A stretch of DNA of 31,812 bases from Myxococcales bacterium. Lineage in GTDB: Bacteria > Myxococcota_A > Polyangia > Haliangiales > J016. Under the pieces are notes generated by a model. It had not been told where the DNA came from, made no database searches, and worked only from the letters and a program-made list of their open reading frames with translations. Positions 1 through 8,377 of this stretch are shown here, piece by piece; position 1 is the stretch's first letter, and every line of letters begins with the position of its first letter. Location of the stretch: NCBI GenBank assembly GCA_014238595.1, contig JABAAV010000005.1, forward strand, positions 1 through 31,812. The letters run 5' to 3'. The position numbers were made by a program, and so were the translations under genes.

Positions 1-1132
1 ATTGCGTAGATTGAATTTGCGTCCCAGCATGGTTAATAAAAAAATCCTCTGCATTAATGCTACCTATCGCATTTTCAAAAATATTAATTGAACCCAAAGG
101 ACCTTCTTGTCCTGTGAGCCATGCTCGTAAATTGTCATCCATCGCATAAGCATAATGGACATCGTACGAAGGAGCACCGTCAGCAGTACCAAATTGATTC
201 GCATTCCAAGTGGTGCCATCCCATGCTGAGGCGGGGGTATCTATCACACCTCCACCAAACATACCACCATCGACAAAAGTCATTTGTGCAGGAAAAATAT
301 TGTCAACATATTCTCCAGACCAATCAGTCACAAACATTTTACCACCACGACTGATATAGTCTCGAATGTTTTGCCACACGATAGGCGGATAAACTGCCAA
401 TGACGCTCCAAAGATCCGACCCGCTGAACAAGGAAACAAAATCACTTGATATTGACTCATCAGCTCAATATCCATCAATAAATTCTCCGCAGACGAATTA
501 CCATTAGACACATATCCATCATAAACATCAAAGATACCCTGCTCACTACCCCATATAAATTCGCCATTAACATCAAATTGACCCAGACCCATTTTTCCTA
601 ACATATCTTCGAGCTGGTCATAGTTACCAGTCAACAACGCGATACTGGGTATTTCTGCGCCCTGCTCTGGATCATGGAGACTAGGCAGTGTTGTTTGTGT
701 TTCATCGAGCTCTATCCGTTCATCATCGGCAATCGTGATTTCAAACGAACGACGAAATCCCGCTTTGGTAATCGTGATCCAATAATCACCGTCGGCTATC
801 CCATTTAAAGAAAATGTCCCATCGTGATTTGACAATGCATGGTTTTGTGAGGGAAGGACGCATTCAGTACAAGACACACCACGCTCTAATAATGCAGGTT
901 GTGTCGAAGAGATATAAACCAATGCATTAAAAACAGGGATGGCATGTGATGGGTTAGACAATGCCGTTGGGTTATTGGCAGGCATCCACACCGTTCCAGT
1001 GATGCTCGCCGTACCCGTTTCACTGCTAGGAGTAACATTGTCTGCGCCAGAAGGATCTTCACTTGCAGTTGAGGCACAGGTACATGATACAAAAAACAAA
1101 CAAATAACAACAAATAGATAAAGACGCTTCAT
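1..1132 (-). CDS. Lipoprotein with regulatory-like beta domain and ThuA/GATase-like domain (3' end beyond window)
   Basis: The frame is open from an ATG at 1132 to the first base of the window, so the C-terminus is missing. The start is supported by a good Shine-Dalgarno site, GGAGGA at 1139-1144, six bases upstream. The N-terminus is a lipoprotein signal ending in the lipobox-like FVSC (Cys17). After an acidic/Ser-rich linker comes a carboxypeptidase-regulatory-like beta domain (SITGTVWMP ... DGTFSLNGIADGDYWI ... AGFRRSFEI) with a CTEC pair. A Rossmann/GATase1-like segment follows (LLMDIELMSQYQVILFPC, then IRDYISRGGKMFVTDWSGEYVDNI). The protein is probably anchored on the outside of the cell; the substrate is unknown. 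It is a paralogue of the gene at 1340-2803, with very similar blocks throughout. The domain names are recognised by motif only, with moderate certainty. Confidence 0.8.
   Translation of the reverse strand, partial: MKRLYLFVVICLFFVSCTCASTASEDPSGADNVTPSSETGTASITGTVWMPANNPTALSNPSHAIPVFNALVYISSTQPALLERGVSCTECVLPSQNHALSNHDGTFSLNGIADGDYWITITKAGFRRSFEITIADDERIELDETQTTLPSLHDPEQGAEIPSIALLTGNYDQLEDMLGKMGLGQFDVNGEFIWGSEQGIFDVYDGYVSNGNSSAENLLMDIELMSQYQVILFPCSAGRIFGASLAVYPPIVWQNIRDYISRGGKMFVTDWSGEYVDNIFPAQMTFVDGGMFGGGVIDTPASAWDGTTWNANQFGTADGAPSYDVHYAYAMDDNLRAWLTGQEGPLGSINIFENAIGSINAEDFFINHAGTQIQSTQ
98..148. repeat. Near-identical block shared by the two left-hand paralogues (copy 1)
   Basis: This 51-base stretch matches 1721-1771 with a single mismatch when aligned by eye. 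It encodes the YAMDDNLRAWLTGQEGP region of the lipoprotein. Surrounding sequence is clearly more diverged, so the block stands out within an otherwise paralogous pair. Confidence 0.8.
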
Positions 1133-1339
1133 CAGAAATCCTCCAAGGATTATCTACATGAACAATAGATAATAATAAACAGCCTGCCATTGTTAACAAA
1201 CGAACATCATTTGATCAACTTCAATGCCTAAAAATAAAGAATCATTTCATTGAACAGCCACGAATCAACAGCCACCCTCGCGAGAAACTATGGGCGTCGT
1301 CACTATCAAATACAAATCACAATGTTTGAACAGGATTAT

Positions 1340-2803
1340 TTAGTCAATAATAGGACCGGATTTGCACTCGCCCAATTCCATCATGAGATACATTAAAATC
1401 CGCTCTTGAGGGATCAAGCCTTCATGTGCATTGTCTGTGGTATGATATGTCGAATACATCACACGACCACATCCGACAGGCTCAAAGGTTACCGTCATCG
1501 GTTGACATCTTGCACCCGGACAACTTGTGGGATTCCCATCAATATCACCCACCACATACACTTTAGGTATATCGACAACAGATTGTCCTCCCTCATCGAT
1601 ACCTATCGAAACTGATTGCAGCGATTGAATTTGCGTCCATCCATGGATAATAAGAAAATCCTCAGCATTAATACTACCTACATCCGTGACAGGAAAACTA
1701 CTTTCATTCCTCTCAGGTAGAGGACCTTCTTGTCCTGTGAGCCATGCTCGTAAATCGTCATCCATCGCATAGGCATGATGTACGTTGTATACTGGATCAC
1801 CATTAGCGTTACCAAATTGATCACCATCCCACGTGGTTCCATTCCATGCCGAGGCGGGGGTATCTACCGAATCGCCTCCACCAGAAAAACCAATACCGGC
1901 GGCAAATGTCATCTGTTCAGGGAAAATATTGTCGACATATTCTCCGGACCAATCGGTCACAAACATTTTACCACCACGACGGATATATTCCCGGATGTTT
2001 TGCCAGATCACAGGCGATAACGAATTTAATCCTTCTCCAAGAGAAACACCAAAAGCACACGGAAAAAAGATAATTGAATATTGACTCATCAATTCAATAT
2101 CCATCAACAAATTAGAAATCTCTTCTTTCTCGTTTCCTGTTGGATTATAAATATCGTACAGACCTTGATTGTCTTTAAAAATACCTTGAGCATCCAATTC
2201 ACCGATACCTAGTTTGGCCAACAAGGTTTCAAGATCATCAAATTCTCCATGAACAACTGCAATATGAGGAATTTCTTCTCCGTTGAGTGGATCATGTCTT
2301 GAAGGTAAAGTTGTACGTTCTTGAGAGAGCACAATTTCTTGATCATCAGAGACACTCAGTTCAAACGATCGACGGAATCCTGCTTTTTCGATCACAACCC
2401 AATACAGTCCCGCGGTGATTGATGTAATTGTAAAGGAACCATCATGAGCAGTCAGTGCATATGGGGTCGTAGGCAATACACATGAGGTACAAACAGCATT
2501 TCGTTGTAAGTCCGGTGGCTGAAAAGATGATAAATACACAATTGCACCAAAAACAGGAATTGCATGATTTCTATTGGTTGCATCATTATTGACTCGAGAG
2601 GGGTTATTACCTGGCATCCATACTGTACCTGTCACTGAAGCCGTACCCCTGATCTCGGATGGTTCAGATGGTATGGTACTGGTATCTTCACCATTGTTAT
2701 CATTTGAATCTGTGAAAGGAACATCGGCAGATGGATCACCATCTTCAGAATGGGAACATCCCATTAATAAAATTAATCCCAATAGTGCAGCATGCTTCTT
2801 CAT
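1340..2803 (-). CDS. Lipoprotein with carboxypeptidase-regulatory-like and ThuA/GATase-like domains
   Basis: 487 residues from ATG 2803. This start is preferred to a TTG nine bases upstream because AAGGA at 2813-2817 sits nine bases from the ATG and the signal then begins MKKHAALLGLILLMGC. LMGC is a clear lipobox, giving a mature lipoprotein at Cys16. An acidic linker is followed by a beta-sandwich domain (SVTGTVWMP ... DGSFTITSITAGLYWVVIEKAGFRRSF) carrying a CTSC pair. An alpha/beta domain with IELMSQYSIIFFPCAFGVSL and IRRGGKMFVTDWSGEYVDNI resembles the ThuA/glutamine-amidotransferase fold. The C-terminal part (HGWTQIQSLQ ... VTFEPVGCGRVMYSTYHTTD) looks like the end of that fold, where a His/Thr-rich strand is typical. 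I see no proven catalytic triad, so enzymatic activity is not claimed. It is a tandem paralogue of the gene at 1-1132. Confidence 0.85.
   Translation of the reverse strand: MKKHAALLGLILLMGCSHSEDGDPSADVPFTDSNDNNGEDTSTIPSEPSEIRGTASVTGTVWMPGNNPSRVNNDATNRNHAIPVFGAIVYLSSFQPPDLQRNAVCTSCVLPTTPYALTAHDGSFTITSITAGLYWVVIEKAGFRRSFELSVSDDQEIVLSQERTTLPSRHDPLNGEEIPHIAVVHGEFDDLETLLAKLGIGELDAQGIFKDNQGLYDIYNPTGNEKEEISNLLMDIELMSQYSIIFFPCAFGVSLGEGLNSLSPVIWQNIREYIRRGGKMFVTDWSGEYVDNIFPEQMTFAAGIGFSGGGDSVDTPASAWNGTTWDGDQFGNANGDPVYNVHHAYAMDDDLRAWLTGQEGPLPERNESSFPVTDVGSINAEDFLIIHGWTQIQSLQSVSIGIDEGGQSVVDIPKVYVVGDIDGNPTSCPGARCQPMTVTFEPVGCGRVMYSTYHTTDNAHEGLIPQERILMYLMMELGECKSGPIID
1721..1771. repeat. Near-identical block shared by the two left-hand paralogues (copy 2)
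   Basis: Partner of 98-148 (one mismatch over 51 bases by eye). It encodes the YAMDDDLRAWLTGQEGP region of the second lipoprotein. Recent local gene conversion or strong constraint could explain it. Confidence 0.8.
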
Positions 2804-3063
2804 AAGATACAATCCTTATATATACTAAATCCATTGCAGTAACTATTGCGGGAGAGTAACACAAAATTAATTCGGATTAAAGCACTATATGACCATACCA
2901 TTGAGTCAAACGACAACACCTATACAACATGACGATATCATCAAGTGTTAGTTTTTCGTTGTAACATCAATCATGGGATATAGTCTCTCTGCAACAATCA
3001 TTCATAGATTATTTGATACGCAAAAAATAGCTAACTCTGTTTAAAATAATAAGCACAACATAT

Positions 3064-3774
3064 ATGGACAATCAAGATTATTACGACCAGTTTGCGAAGC
3101 ACTATGAAGTACAACGTGGACATGGGTATCACCAAATGCTTGATGATTTAGAAATCGATTTAATTGATTACTATGGAAGAAACAAAATCATCTTAGAGGC
3201 AGGGTGTGGAACAGGTCTTTTATTGCAACAGGTTCAAACATTCGCCAAAAAAGCACATGGATTCGATCTCTCACCTAACATGCTTGCTCTTGCTCAAAAA
3301 CGAAATTTAACAGTGACACAAGGATCTATTACTAATATCCCTTTCCCTGATAACACATTTGATGTTGTCTATTCTTTCAAGGTTCTCGCACATATTGATG
3401 ACATTCAAAAAGCATTGAATGAAATGGCACGTGTCACGAAACCCGATGGCTATATATTAGCAGAATTTTACAATCCACATTCACTTCGATATCTTGTCAA
3501 AAAAATCAAACGTCCTTCAATGATTGCAAAACAAGTCACCGATGTAGATGTGTTAACGCATTATCACAGCATAAAACAAATCAAAAAACTGCTTCCTCAA
3601 AATCTTGTGTTGGAACGGATACGAGGCATCCGCATTGTTACAATATTTGCCATCATTCATAAAATACCTATCATTAGAATTGTTGTTCGTTTCTTAGAAA
3701 ACAGTCTTAAAGATGTTCCTTTTTTTCGCAATTATGGCGGGTTTACAATCGCTGTTCTAAAGAAAAAACAATAA
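3064..3774 (+). CDS. Class I SAM-dependent methyltransferase (Methyltransf_11 type)
   Basis: 236 residues, a typical length for a single-domain class I methyltransferase. The SAM-binding motif I is ILEAGCGTGLL (residues 43-53). The acidic residue that would hold the ribose is Asp68 in GFDLSPNML. The post-I region is IPFPDNTFDVVYSFKVLAHIDD, the normal order for UbiE/Methyltransf_11 proteins. The C-terminal half is basic and hydrophobic (IRIVTIFAIIHKIPIIRIVVRF), which could mean a membrane-associated or lipid-like substrate, but the substrate is not identifiable from sequence. It stands alone between two minus-strand genes, convergent with the kinase at 3804. No clear Shine-Dalgarno site precedes the ATG. 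Confidence 0.85.
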   Translation: MDNQDYYDQFAKHYEVQRGHGYHQMLDDLEIDLIDYYGRNKIILEAGCGTGLLLQQVQTFAKKAHGFDLSPNMLALAQKRNLTVTQGSITNIPFPDNTFDVVYSFKVLAHIDDIQKALNEMARVTKPDGYILAEFYNPHSLRYLVKKIKRPSMIAKQVTDVDVLTHYHSIKQIKKLLPQNLVLERIRGIRIVTIFAIIHKIPIIRIVVRFLENSLKDVPFFRNYGGFTIAVLKKKQ

Positions 3775-3803
3775 CATCAAATGTTCCAACTAATCTGATT
3801 CGA

Positions 3804-6053
3804 TTATTTAGGCAGAAGTTTTTTGATGATTCTTTTAGTTTCACCTGATTTTATTTCAATATTAAATTGATGCCGAATTTTATATGCATCATTGACAAGT
3901 ATAATTTCATGCGTTCCAGGTTTAATGTGCAATTGTCGAATAGGCGTTCTACGATCAATCGCCTTGCCATTGATATAAACGTCACAAGATGGTCTGGATC
4001 CTATCTGTAATATCCCCATTTTTTTCTTAATGGCTGGATTTTTTTTTGAAATACGAGATGATGCTTTCAAAGATTTTGTTGATCTTTTGCTTGAAATTCG
4101 AGATTTTTTATAGGTGAATTTTTTCTTTTTGGGTTGTTTCTTGACCTGTTTTTCTTTCACAAGGACAATATGTAATGGAGCCTGATCGTCTTGCATTGCA
4201 GATAAATTACGCAATAAAGGTTTGTAGCCTTTCTTGTTAAATACAACGTTGTAATTGTCTTTAATCATTCGATAAAAAACATAAGGTGTTTTGCCTTGAT
4301 ATGTAACAACATCGTTGTGTCGTAATATTATATTAACATTTTCCGGATCACTGGTTATTTGTTGCTCAACAATTTTCGGCAACATTTGAACAGACACATG
4401 AGATATTTGCTCTGACGTGACATTCGTATTGATGGTTGTTGTAACAAAGCCTTCTTTGACCACTTTAATTACATGATTACCTAATGGCACATTTTCAAAC
4501 CGTCTCGGAATAGGCCCATGCCAAGGAGATTGTTGTAAATCATCATCGTCAAGAAAAATAGAAACATCATTTTCTGTCACTGTTACTTCAATCACTCCCG
4601 TTGAAATCACATGTGCTATTTGAGTTTTTGCTTTGGGTAAGAAAATCGAGATATCGCCTTTATAAAAAACAAACCAACCACCTGCACCAATGACACTAAG
4701 AAAAAATATCAATCCCAACAAATTCCTAATGATATGAGTTTTTTGTTTTTTGTTATGAGTTTTAAATACGTTTGTTCTCGAAAAAGACATGTCGTTTTTT
4801 GCTGTAGGCACCGCGTCAGTATCAGCAGTCACTTCTTCCACAGCATCAAACAAGTTTAAGGTTTTTTCTTTTGTGTTAAACGTATCGTATGATGATTTCG
4901 ATCTACGCAAAATAGCAGGTTCAACAACATCACTTGGAATGTTTAGATCAGTGTTTGTATTTTTTGTATGCTTATGTTTACGAAATCGTTTTGAAGAATT
5001 AGCTGAACGAATTTTCTTTGATATGGCAAAAGTTTCATGCACATCAGATGACAATCGATCACGTTCATCATTAGGTACAGCTAACTGACGAAAAGATTCG
5101 AGCTGTGCTGTTTTTTTGGATGCTTCTTGTGCAAATCTTCGTTTCATCCAAAACGCAAATGTATTCGTTGAACAATAACCTCCACTGGCATACACAAATG
5201 ACTCAAGATCTTTATGAAATTCAGCCGTAGTTTGATATCGTACTGTTGGATCTTTAGCTAAAGCTCGAAGTACAATATGTTCTAATTCAACGGGAATATC
5301 GGGGTTAAAATCCACCATAGAAGGAATTTGAGCATCACGAATCTTTTCCAACGTTGCAAAATCAGATTCACCGACAAATAAACGCTGACCCGTGAGCAAT
5401 TCATATAAGATTATTCCACATGAAAACACATCTGACCTATGATCAACATTCTTACCACCCACCTGCTCAGGTGACATATAACCAAATTTCCCTTTAAGAA
5501 TACCAGCATTTGTCTTTGCACGTTTAGTTATTGCTTGGGCAATACCAAAATCAATCAATTTCACTTCACCGCTAAATGATACAAGAATGTTGTGTGGGCT
5601 TACATCGCGATGAACAATGCCTAATGGATTTCCCATTTGATCTCTCTTGTTGTGAGCATAATGCAATCCTTCACAAACCTGCATTATAGAAAAACAAGCA
5701 TGTGAAATGGGCATGGTCTCATTTTCATCATTGAGTTCTTGAGAGATCCATTGTAAATCACAACCTGAAATATATTCGAGGGCAATATAATAAATTGCAT
5801 TGACTTGCCCCAATTCAAAAATTTGAGCAATATTGACATGTTGAAGTTCCACAGCAATTTTGGCTTCATCAATAAACATGTCAACAAATTCTTCATCTTC
5901 TGCAATTGCAGGAAGAATTCGTTTAACAGCAACAAGCCGCTCAAAACCTTTTACGCCATAAGTTTTCGCAAGAAACACTTCTGCCATACCACCGACATTA
6001 ATGCGATCAAGTAAATGATATTTACCAAACAGTTCCAGTTGCTTTGAATTCAT
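3804..6053 (-). CDS. Transmembrane Ser/Thr protein kinase with C-terminal PEGA domains
   Basis: 749 residues. The kinase domain spans about 10-285: glycine loop VGGMAEVF, Lys44 in VAVK, helix-C Glu63, catalytic loop HRDVSPHN (148-155), DFG 168-170 and SPE 194-196. The usual Lys of HRDxKxxN is Ser152, a variant often seen in myxobacterial kinases (established knowledge, from memory). A polar linker with basic and Ser-rich stretches (about 300-440) leads to one membrane helix (about 444-464). The extracytoplasmic part has two PEGA-like beta domains (about 486-550 and 551-620), a very basic Lys/Arg/Ser linker (about 632-680) and a final PEGA domain (about 681-749: GSRPSCDVYINGKAI ... IKPGTHEIILV). 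This suggests a sensor that links cell-surface or envelope state to cytoplasmic phosphorylation. Targets are unknown. The two small genes at 6204-6941 diverge from it. Confidence 0.93.
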   Translation of the reverse strand: MNSKQLELFGKYHLLDRINVGGMAEVFLAKTYGVKGFERLVAVKRILPAIAEDEEFVDMFIDEAKIAVELQHVNIAQIFELGQVNAIYYIALEYISGCDLQWISQELNDENETMPISHACFSIMQVCEGLHYAHNKRDQMGNPLGIVHRDVSPHNILVSFSGEVKLIDFGIAQAITKRAKTNAGILKGKFGYMSPEQVGGKNVDHRSDVFSCGIILYELLTGQRLFVGESDFATLEKIRDAQIPSMVDFNPDIPVELEHIVLRALAKDPTVRYQTTAEFHKDLESFVYASGGYCSTNTFAFWMKRRFAQEASKKTAQLESFRQLAVPNDERDRLSSDVHETFAISKKIRSANSSKRFRKHKHTKNTNTDLNIPSDVVEPAILRRSKSSYDTFNTKEKTLNLFDAVEEVTADTDAVPTAKNDMSFSRTNVFKTHNKKQKTHIIRNLLGLIFFLSVIGAGGWFVFYKGDISIFLPKAKTQIAHVISTGVIEVTVTENDVSIFLDDDDLQQSPWHGPIPRRFENVPLGNHVIKVVKEGFVTTTINTNVTSEQISHVSVQMLPKIVEQQITSDPENVNIILRHNDVVTYQGKTPYVFYRMIKDNYNVVFNKKGYKPLLRNLSAMQDDQAPLHIVLVKEKQVKKQPKKKKFTYKKSRISSKRSTKSLKASSRISKKNPAIKKKMGILQIGSRPSCDVYINGKAIDRRTPIRQLHIKPGTHEIILVNDAYKIRHQFNIEIKSGETKRIIKKLLPK

Positions 6054-6203
6054 TGTTTTGAGGCAGTCTAACTCTGTAATATGATTTTTGGATAGTAAAC
6101 TCTTTGATTTTACTTATAAATAGTCGTTTTTTCCAAAATCACACAACTTAAATATTTCATCAACGATACTCTGTGCATCACTACTCATACAGAAAGGTTC
6201 CCG

Positions 6204-6584
6204 ATGTCCGTATCAATATCTTCCACACAATCCAAAATTTCTTCCTCAATGCCCAACCAAATCTCCAAAGAATCAGATACAAGTTTTGGCACAATCTTGC
6301 TCAAAGGGGCTAAAAGCTTGATTTCAGGTGTCAGCAAAGTATCTAGCTTGATTCCTCATAAATTGATCACTGGGGCAGAGAATACTCAGCCTACGCAAAC
6401 GACAAACAACGAATCATTTGAGCAAATCAAACAAATACAACAACAATCTCAACAATTTAACCTTAAATACCTTGAGCTTCAACAAGAAATTCAAGAAGAA
6501 AATCGGCGTTACACCGCATTATCTAATGTGTTAAAAGCAAATCATGATACAGTTAAATCTGTATTAACTAACCTTCGTGCTTAA
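6204..6584 (+). CDS. Small hypothetical protein with C-terminal coiled coil
   Basis: 126 residues, not recognised with confidence. The first ~75 residues are Ser/Thr/Gln-rich with a hydrophobic patch (FGTILLKGAKSLISGVSKVS). The last ~50 are strongly helical and coiled-coil-like (IKQIQQQSQQFNLKYLELQQ, then EENRRYTALSNVLKANHDTV), ending in NLRA. AGAAAGG at 6191-6197 is a good ribosome-binding site six bases before the ATG. No signal peptide is seen. It is paired with the next small gene six bases downstream, probably in one transcript. Size, polarity and helical tail resemble small secretion-apparatus or scaffold proteins, but that is only an impression. Confidence 0.72.
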   Translation: MSVSISSTQSKISSSMPNQISKESDTSFGTILLKGAKSLISGVSKVSSLIPHKLITGAENTQPTQTTNNESFEQIKQIQQQSQQFNLKYLELQQEIQEENRRYTALSNVLKANHDTVKSVLTNLRA

Positions 6585-6590
6585 ATCGTT

Positions 6591-6941
6591 ATGAAAATAA
6601 AACCTACTCCAATATCACCTAATCTGAAAATTCAATCAGATAACAATACAACCACCCCAAAAACATTTGATGCATCTGTTTCACCAACATCACCAGACTC
6701 ACACCATACAATCAACGATACCATTACAAACATTACCAATGATCTTAAAGCCAATCGTATTACAACCACCGAAGCTATGGCTCAAATGCAACAGATAGCA
6801 CTAGATACAATCATTCCTGCTCATCTGTCTGAACAAGAGAAACATTCAATCGCGGAACAGATTCAATGGCTTTCTCAAGATGATCCCGCACTCAACCAAC
6901 TCGAAGAACAAATTAAAACACTAACGACTCAAGACGAATAA
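6591..6941 (+). CDS. Small hypothetical protein, partner of the preceding gene
   Basis: 116 residues, not recognised. The N-terminal ~45 residues are Pro/Thr/Ser/Asn-rich and likely disordered. The remainder is predicted by eye to form amphipathic helices (NDLKANRITTTEAMAQMQQI, IIPAHLSEQEKHSIAEQIQW). It begins six bases after its neighbour ends and has no clear Shine-Dalgarno site, so translational coupling is likely. Its last 13 bases overlap tail-to-tail with the minus-strand gene ending at 6929. Like its partner it lacks a signal peptide. Confidence 0.7.
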   Translation: MKIKPTPISPNLKIQSDNNTTTPKTFDASVSPTSPDSHHTINDTITNITNDLKANRITTTEAMAQMQQIALDTIIPAHLSEQEKHSIAEQIQWLSQDDPALNQLEEQIKTLTTQDE

Positions 6942-7189
6942 TAACGAATCATTTGGCTTACAGGTTCTGACACTGTATTTGTTTGGATATCTAATGTTGA
7001 CAAGGCTTGAGCCAGCATTGCAATTCTATCTGCAACAGCGCTCTGTTTATCAATAATAATCCGATATTCACCTCGAACACGACATAAGCCACCTAATCCA
7101 ACTTTTTCAGAAATAGATTCATAGGTCACTTGGATATTTTGCTGTTTTGCAACAGATTCTAATTCTTTGAGCATTAGTTCATGTTTCAT
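6929..7189 (-). CDS. Small conserved protein coupled to larC
   Basis: 86 residues from ATG 7189. This start makes a classic ATGA overlap with the larC stop codon and is preferred to a start 21 bases upstream. The sequence has no signal peptide or membrane span. It contains KVGLGGLCRVRGEYRIIIDK followed by a helical segment (ADRIAMLAQALSTLDI). The GG-x-CR-V/L-x-G pattern is one I associate with a small uncharacterised family in several bacterial phyla (from memory, unverified). The single Cys in GGLCRV could be functional. The tight overlap ties its translation to the nickel-cofactor gene, but functional dependence is inference. Confidence 0.75.
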   Translation of the reverse strand: MKHELMLKELESVAKQQNIQVTYESISEKVGLGGLCRVRGEYRIIIDKQSAVADRIAMLAQALSTLDIQTNTVSEPVSQMIRYYSS

Positions 7190-8373
7190 TTTGAATCCTT
7201 TGTATTCCATGCATTCATGACTTTGTTAAAAACTTCTTTAAGCGGAATGTTCTGTTTTTGAGCGATCGTTTTACAGACTTCGTATTCAGGAGATACAGTA
7301 ACAATTTGACCATTTTGTGATGATATTTTAACGCTAGCCTTTCCAAGTGCAGTTTCTATATCTCGTATTTCTCTATCTAAAACTTGCCGAGATACAGGAT
7401 GATACCGTACACCAATCGATGTTGTTTCACGAAATATTTGATCCATAATTGCTGTTTTATCTGAAATATTCATCAATACAGATAACAGCACTGCTGGTCG
7501 TGATTTTTTCATTATAATCGGCGTCCACCACAGATCAATAGCACCATGAGCATAGAGTATTTCAGCGATATAATCACAAAACTCTGGATTCATATCATCA
7601 ATATTCACATCCACCTGAATCATTGTTTCTATATCAGCATCCATCTCGGAAAAGATGACACGAAACAGATTTGCGTAGCTGCCCATGTCCCTACCTGCAC
7701 CATAACCCAACGCACAAGGGATCACCGAAGGTGCTGACTGCTGTGATGTAACATTTGCTGCAACAATAGCAGCACCTGTAGGTGTACATAATTCTGTTGA
7801 AACAATACCTTCGGTGATTTTTAATTTTCCTGATTGTGCAATCGCCAAAGAGGCAGGTGTTGGAACAGGCAGAGAACCATGGGCACACTCGATTGTGCCA
7901 TATCCCATCGCAATAACACTTGCTGTTACTGATGACGGCTTACACCATTCTAATATAGCAGCGACACCAACAATATCGATCAAAGAATCAATGGCGCCTA
8001 CTTCATGAAAATGTACCTCATCCACAGATGTTTGATGAATTTTAGCTTCTGCCTGTGCAATATAATCAAACATTGCTAAAACACGTTTTTTAATATCCAC
8101 GGTCAATGTTGAATCATTGATGGTATGTTGTATAGAAGCATAGGTTACATGTTCTGCATCGGATGAACTATCGACACTGATTTTTGTTGAAGAAATTCCT
8201 CCTCGTAACACTGAAGACTGTTGAATTCGATTTGGATCTATATCAATAGTACAAAGTGCATCTTCAATAACAGACAAAGGTACACCGGCATCTAAAAAGG
8301 CACCTAACACCATGTTGCCTGCAACACCATGCGTTGCATCAAGATGAATATGTTTGCCGCACAATCGTTCCAA
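7186..8373 (-). CDS. larC: Nickel pincer cofactor biosynthesis protein LarC
   Basis: 395 residues, a full-length fused LarC in one frame (some lactobacilli need a programmed frameshift). LarC inserts nickel into the pincer cofactor of lactate racemase-type enzymes, in a CTP-dependent cytoplasmic reaction. Family motifs seen are HLDATHGVAGNM near the N-terminus, VHFHEVGAIDSLIDIVG, LCTPTGAAIV and the C-terminal metal-binding half (NIDDMNPEF). The start is TTG 8373, supported by AGGA at 8383-8386; no ATG is in frame nearby. An oddity is Asn20 where relatives usually have Asp (GDM). The gene lies four bases after larB. No larE or larA is seen in the window, so the third enzyme and the client must lie elsewhere. 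Confidence 0.92.
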   Translation of the reverse strand: MERLCGKHIHLDATHGVAGNMVLGAFLDAGVPLSVIEDALCTIDIDPNRIQQSSVLRGGISSTKISVDSSSDAEHVTYASIQHTINDSTLTVDIKKRVLAMFDYIAQAEAKIHQTSVDEVHFHEVGAIDSLIDIVGVAAILEWCKPSSVTASVIAMGYGTIECAHGSLPVPTPASLAIAQSGKLKITEGIVSTELCTPTGAAIVAANVTSQQSAPSVIPCALGYGAGRDMGSYANLFRVIFSEMDADIETMIQVDVNIDDMNPEFCDYIAEILYAHGAIDLWWTPIIMKKSRPAVLLSVLMNISDKTAIMDQIFRETTSIGVRYHPVSRQVLDREIRDIETALGKASVKISSQNGQIVTVSPEYEVCKTIAQKQNIPLKEVFNKVMNAWNTKDSK

Positions 8374-8377
8374 TGAT

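Noticed and set aside
886..1113. Minus-strand open frame of 75 codons at the left edge
   Set aside because: It lies in another frame of the lipoprotein gene 1-1132, whose own frame is uninterrupted and has a lipobox and a strong ribosome-binding site.
1..1132. Possible pseudogene or frameshift in the left lipoprotein
   Set aside because: Codon-by-codon reading of the minus strand from 1132 to 1 found no stop or shift; it is simply cut by the window edge.
3013..3047. TTGATA ... TAAAAT promoter upstream of the methyltransferase
   Set aside because: The spacing is 23 bases, too long for a normal sigma-70 promoter.
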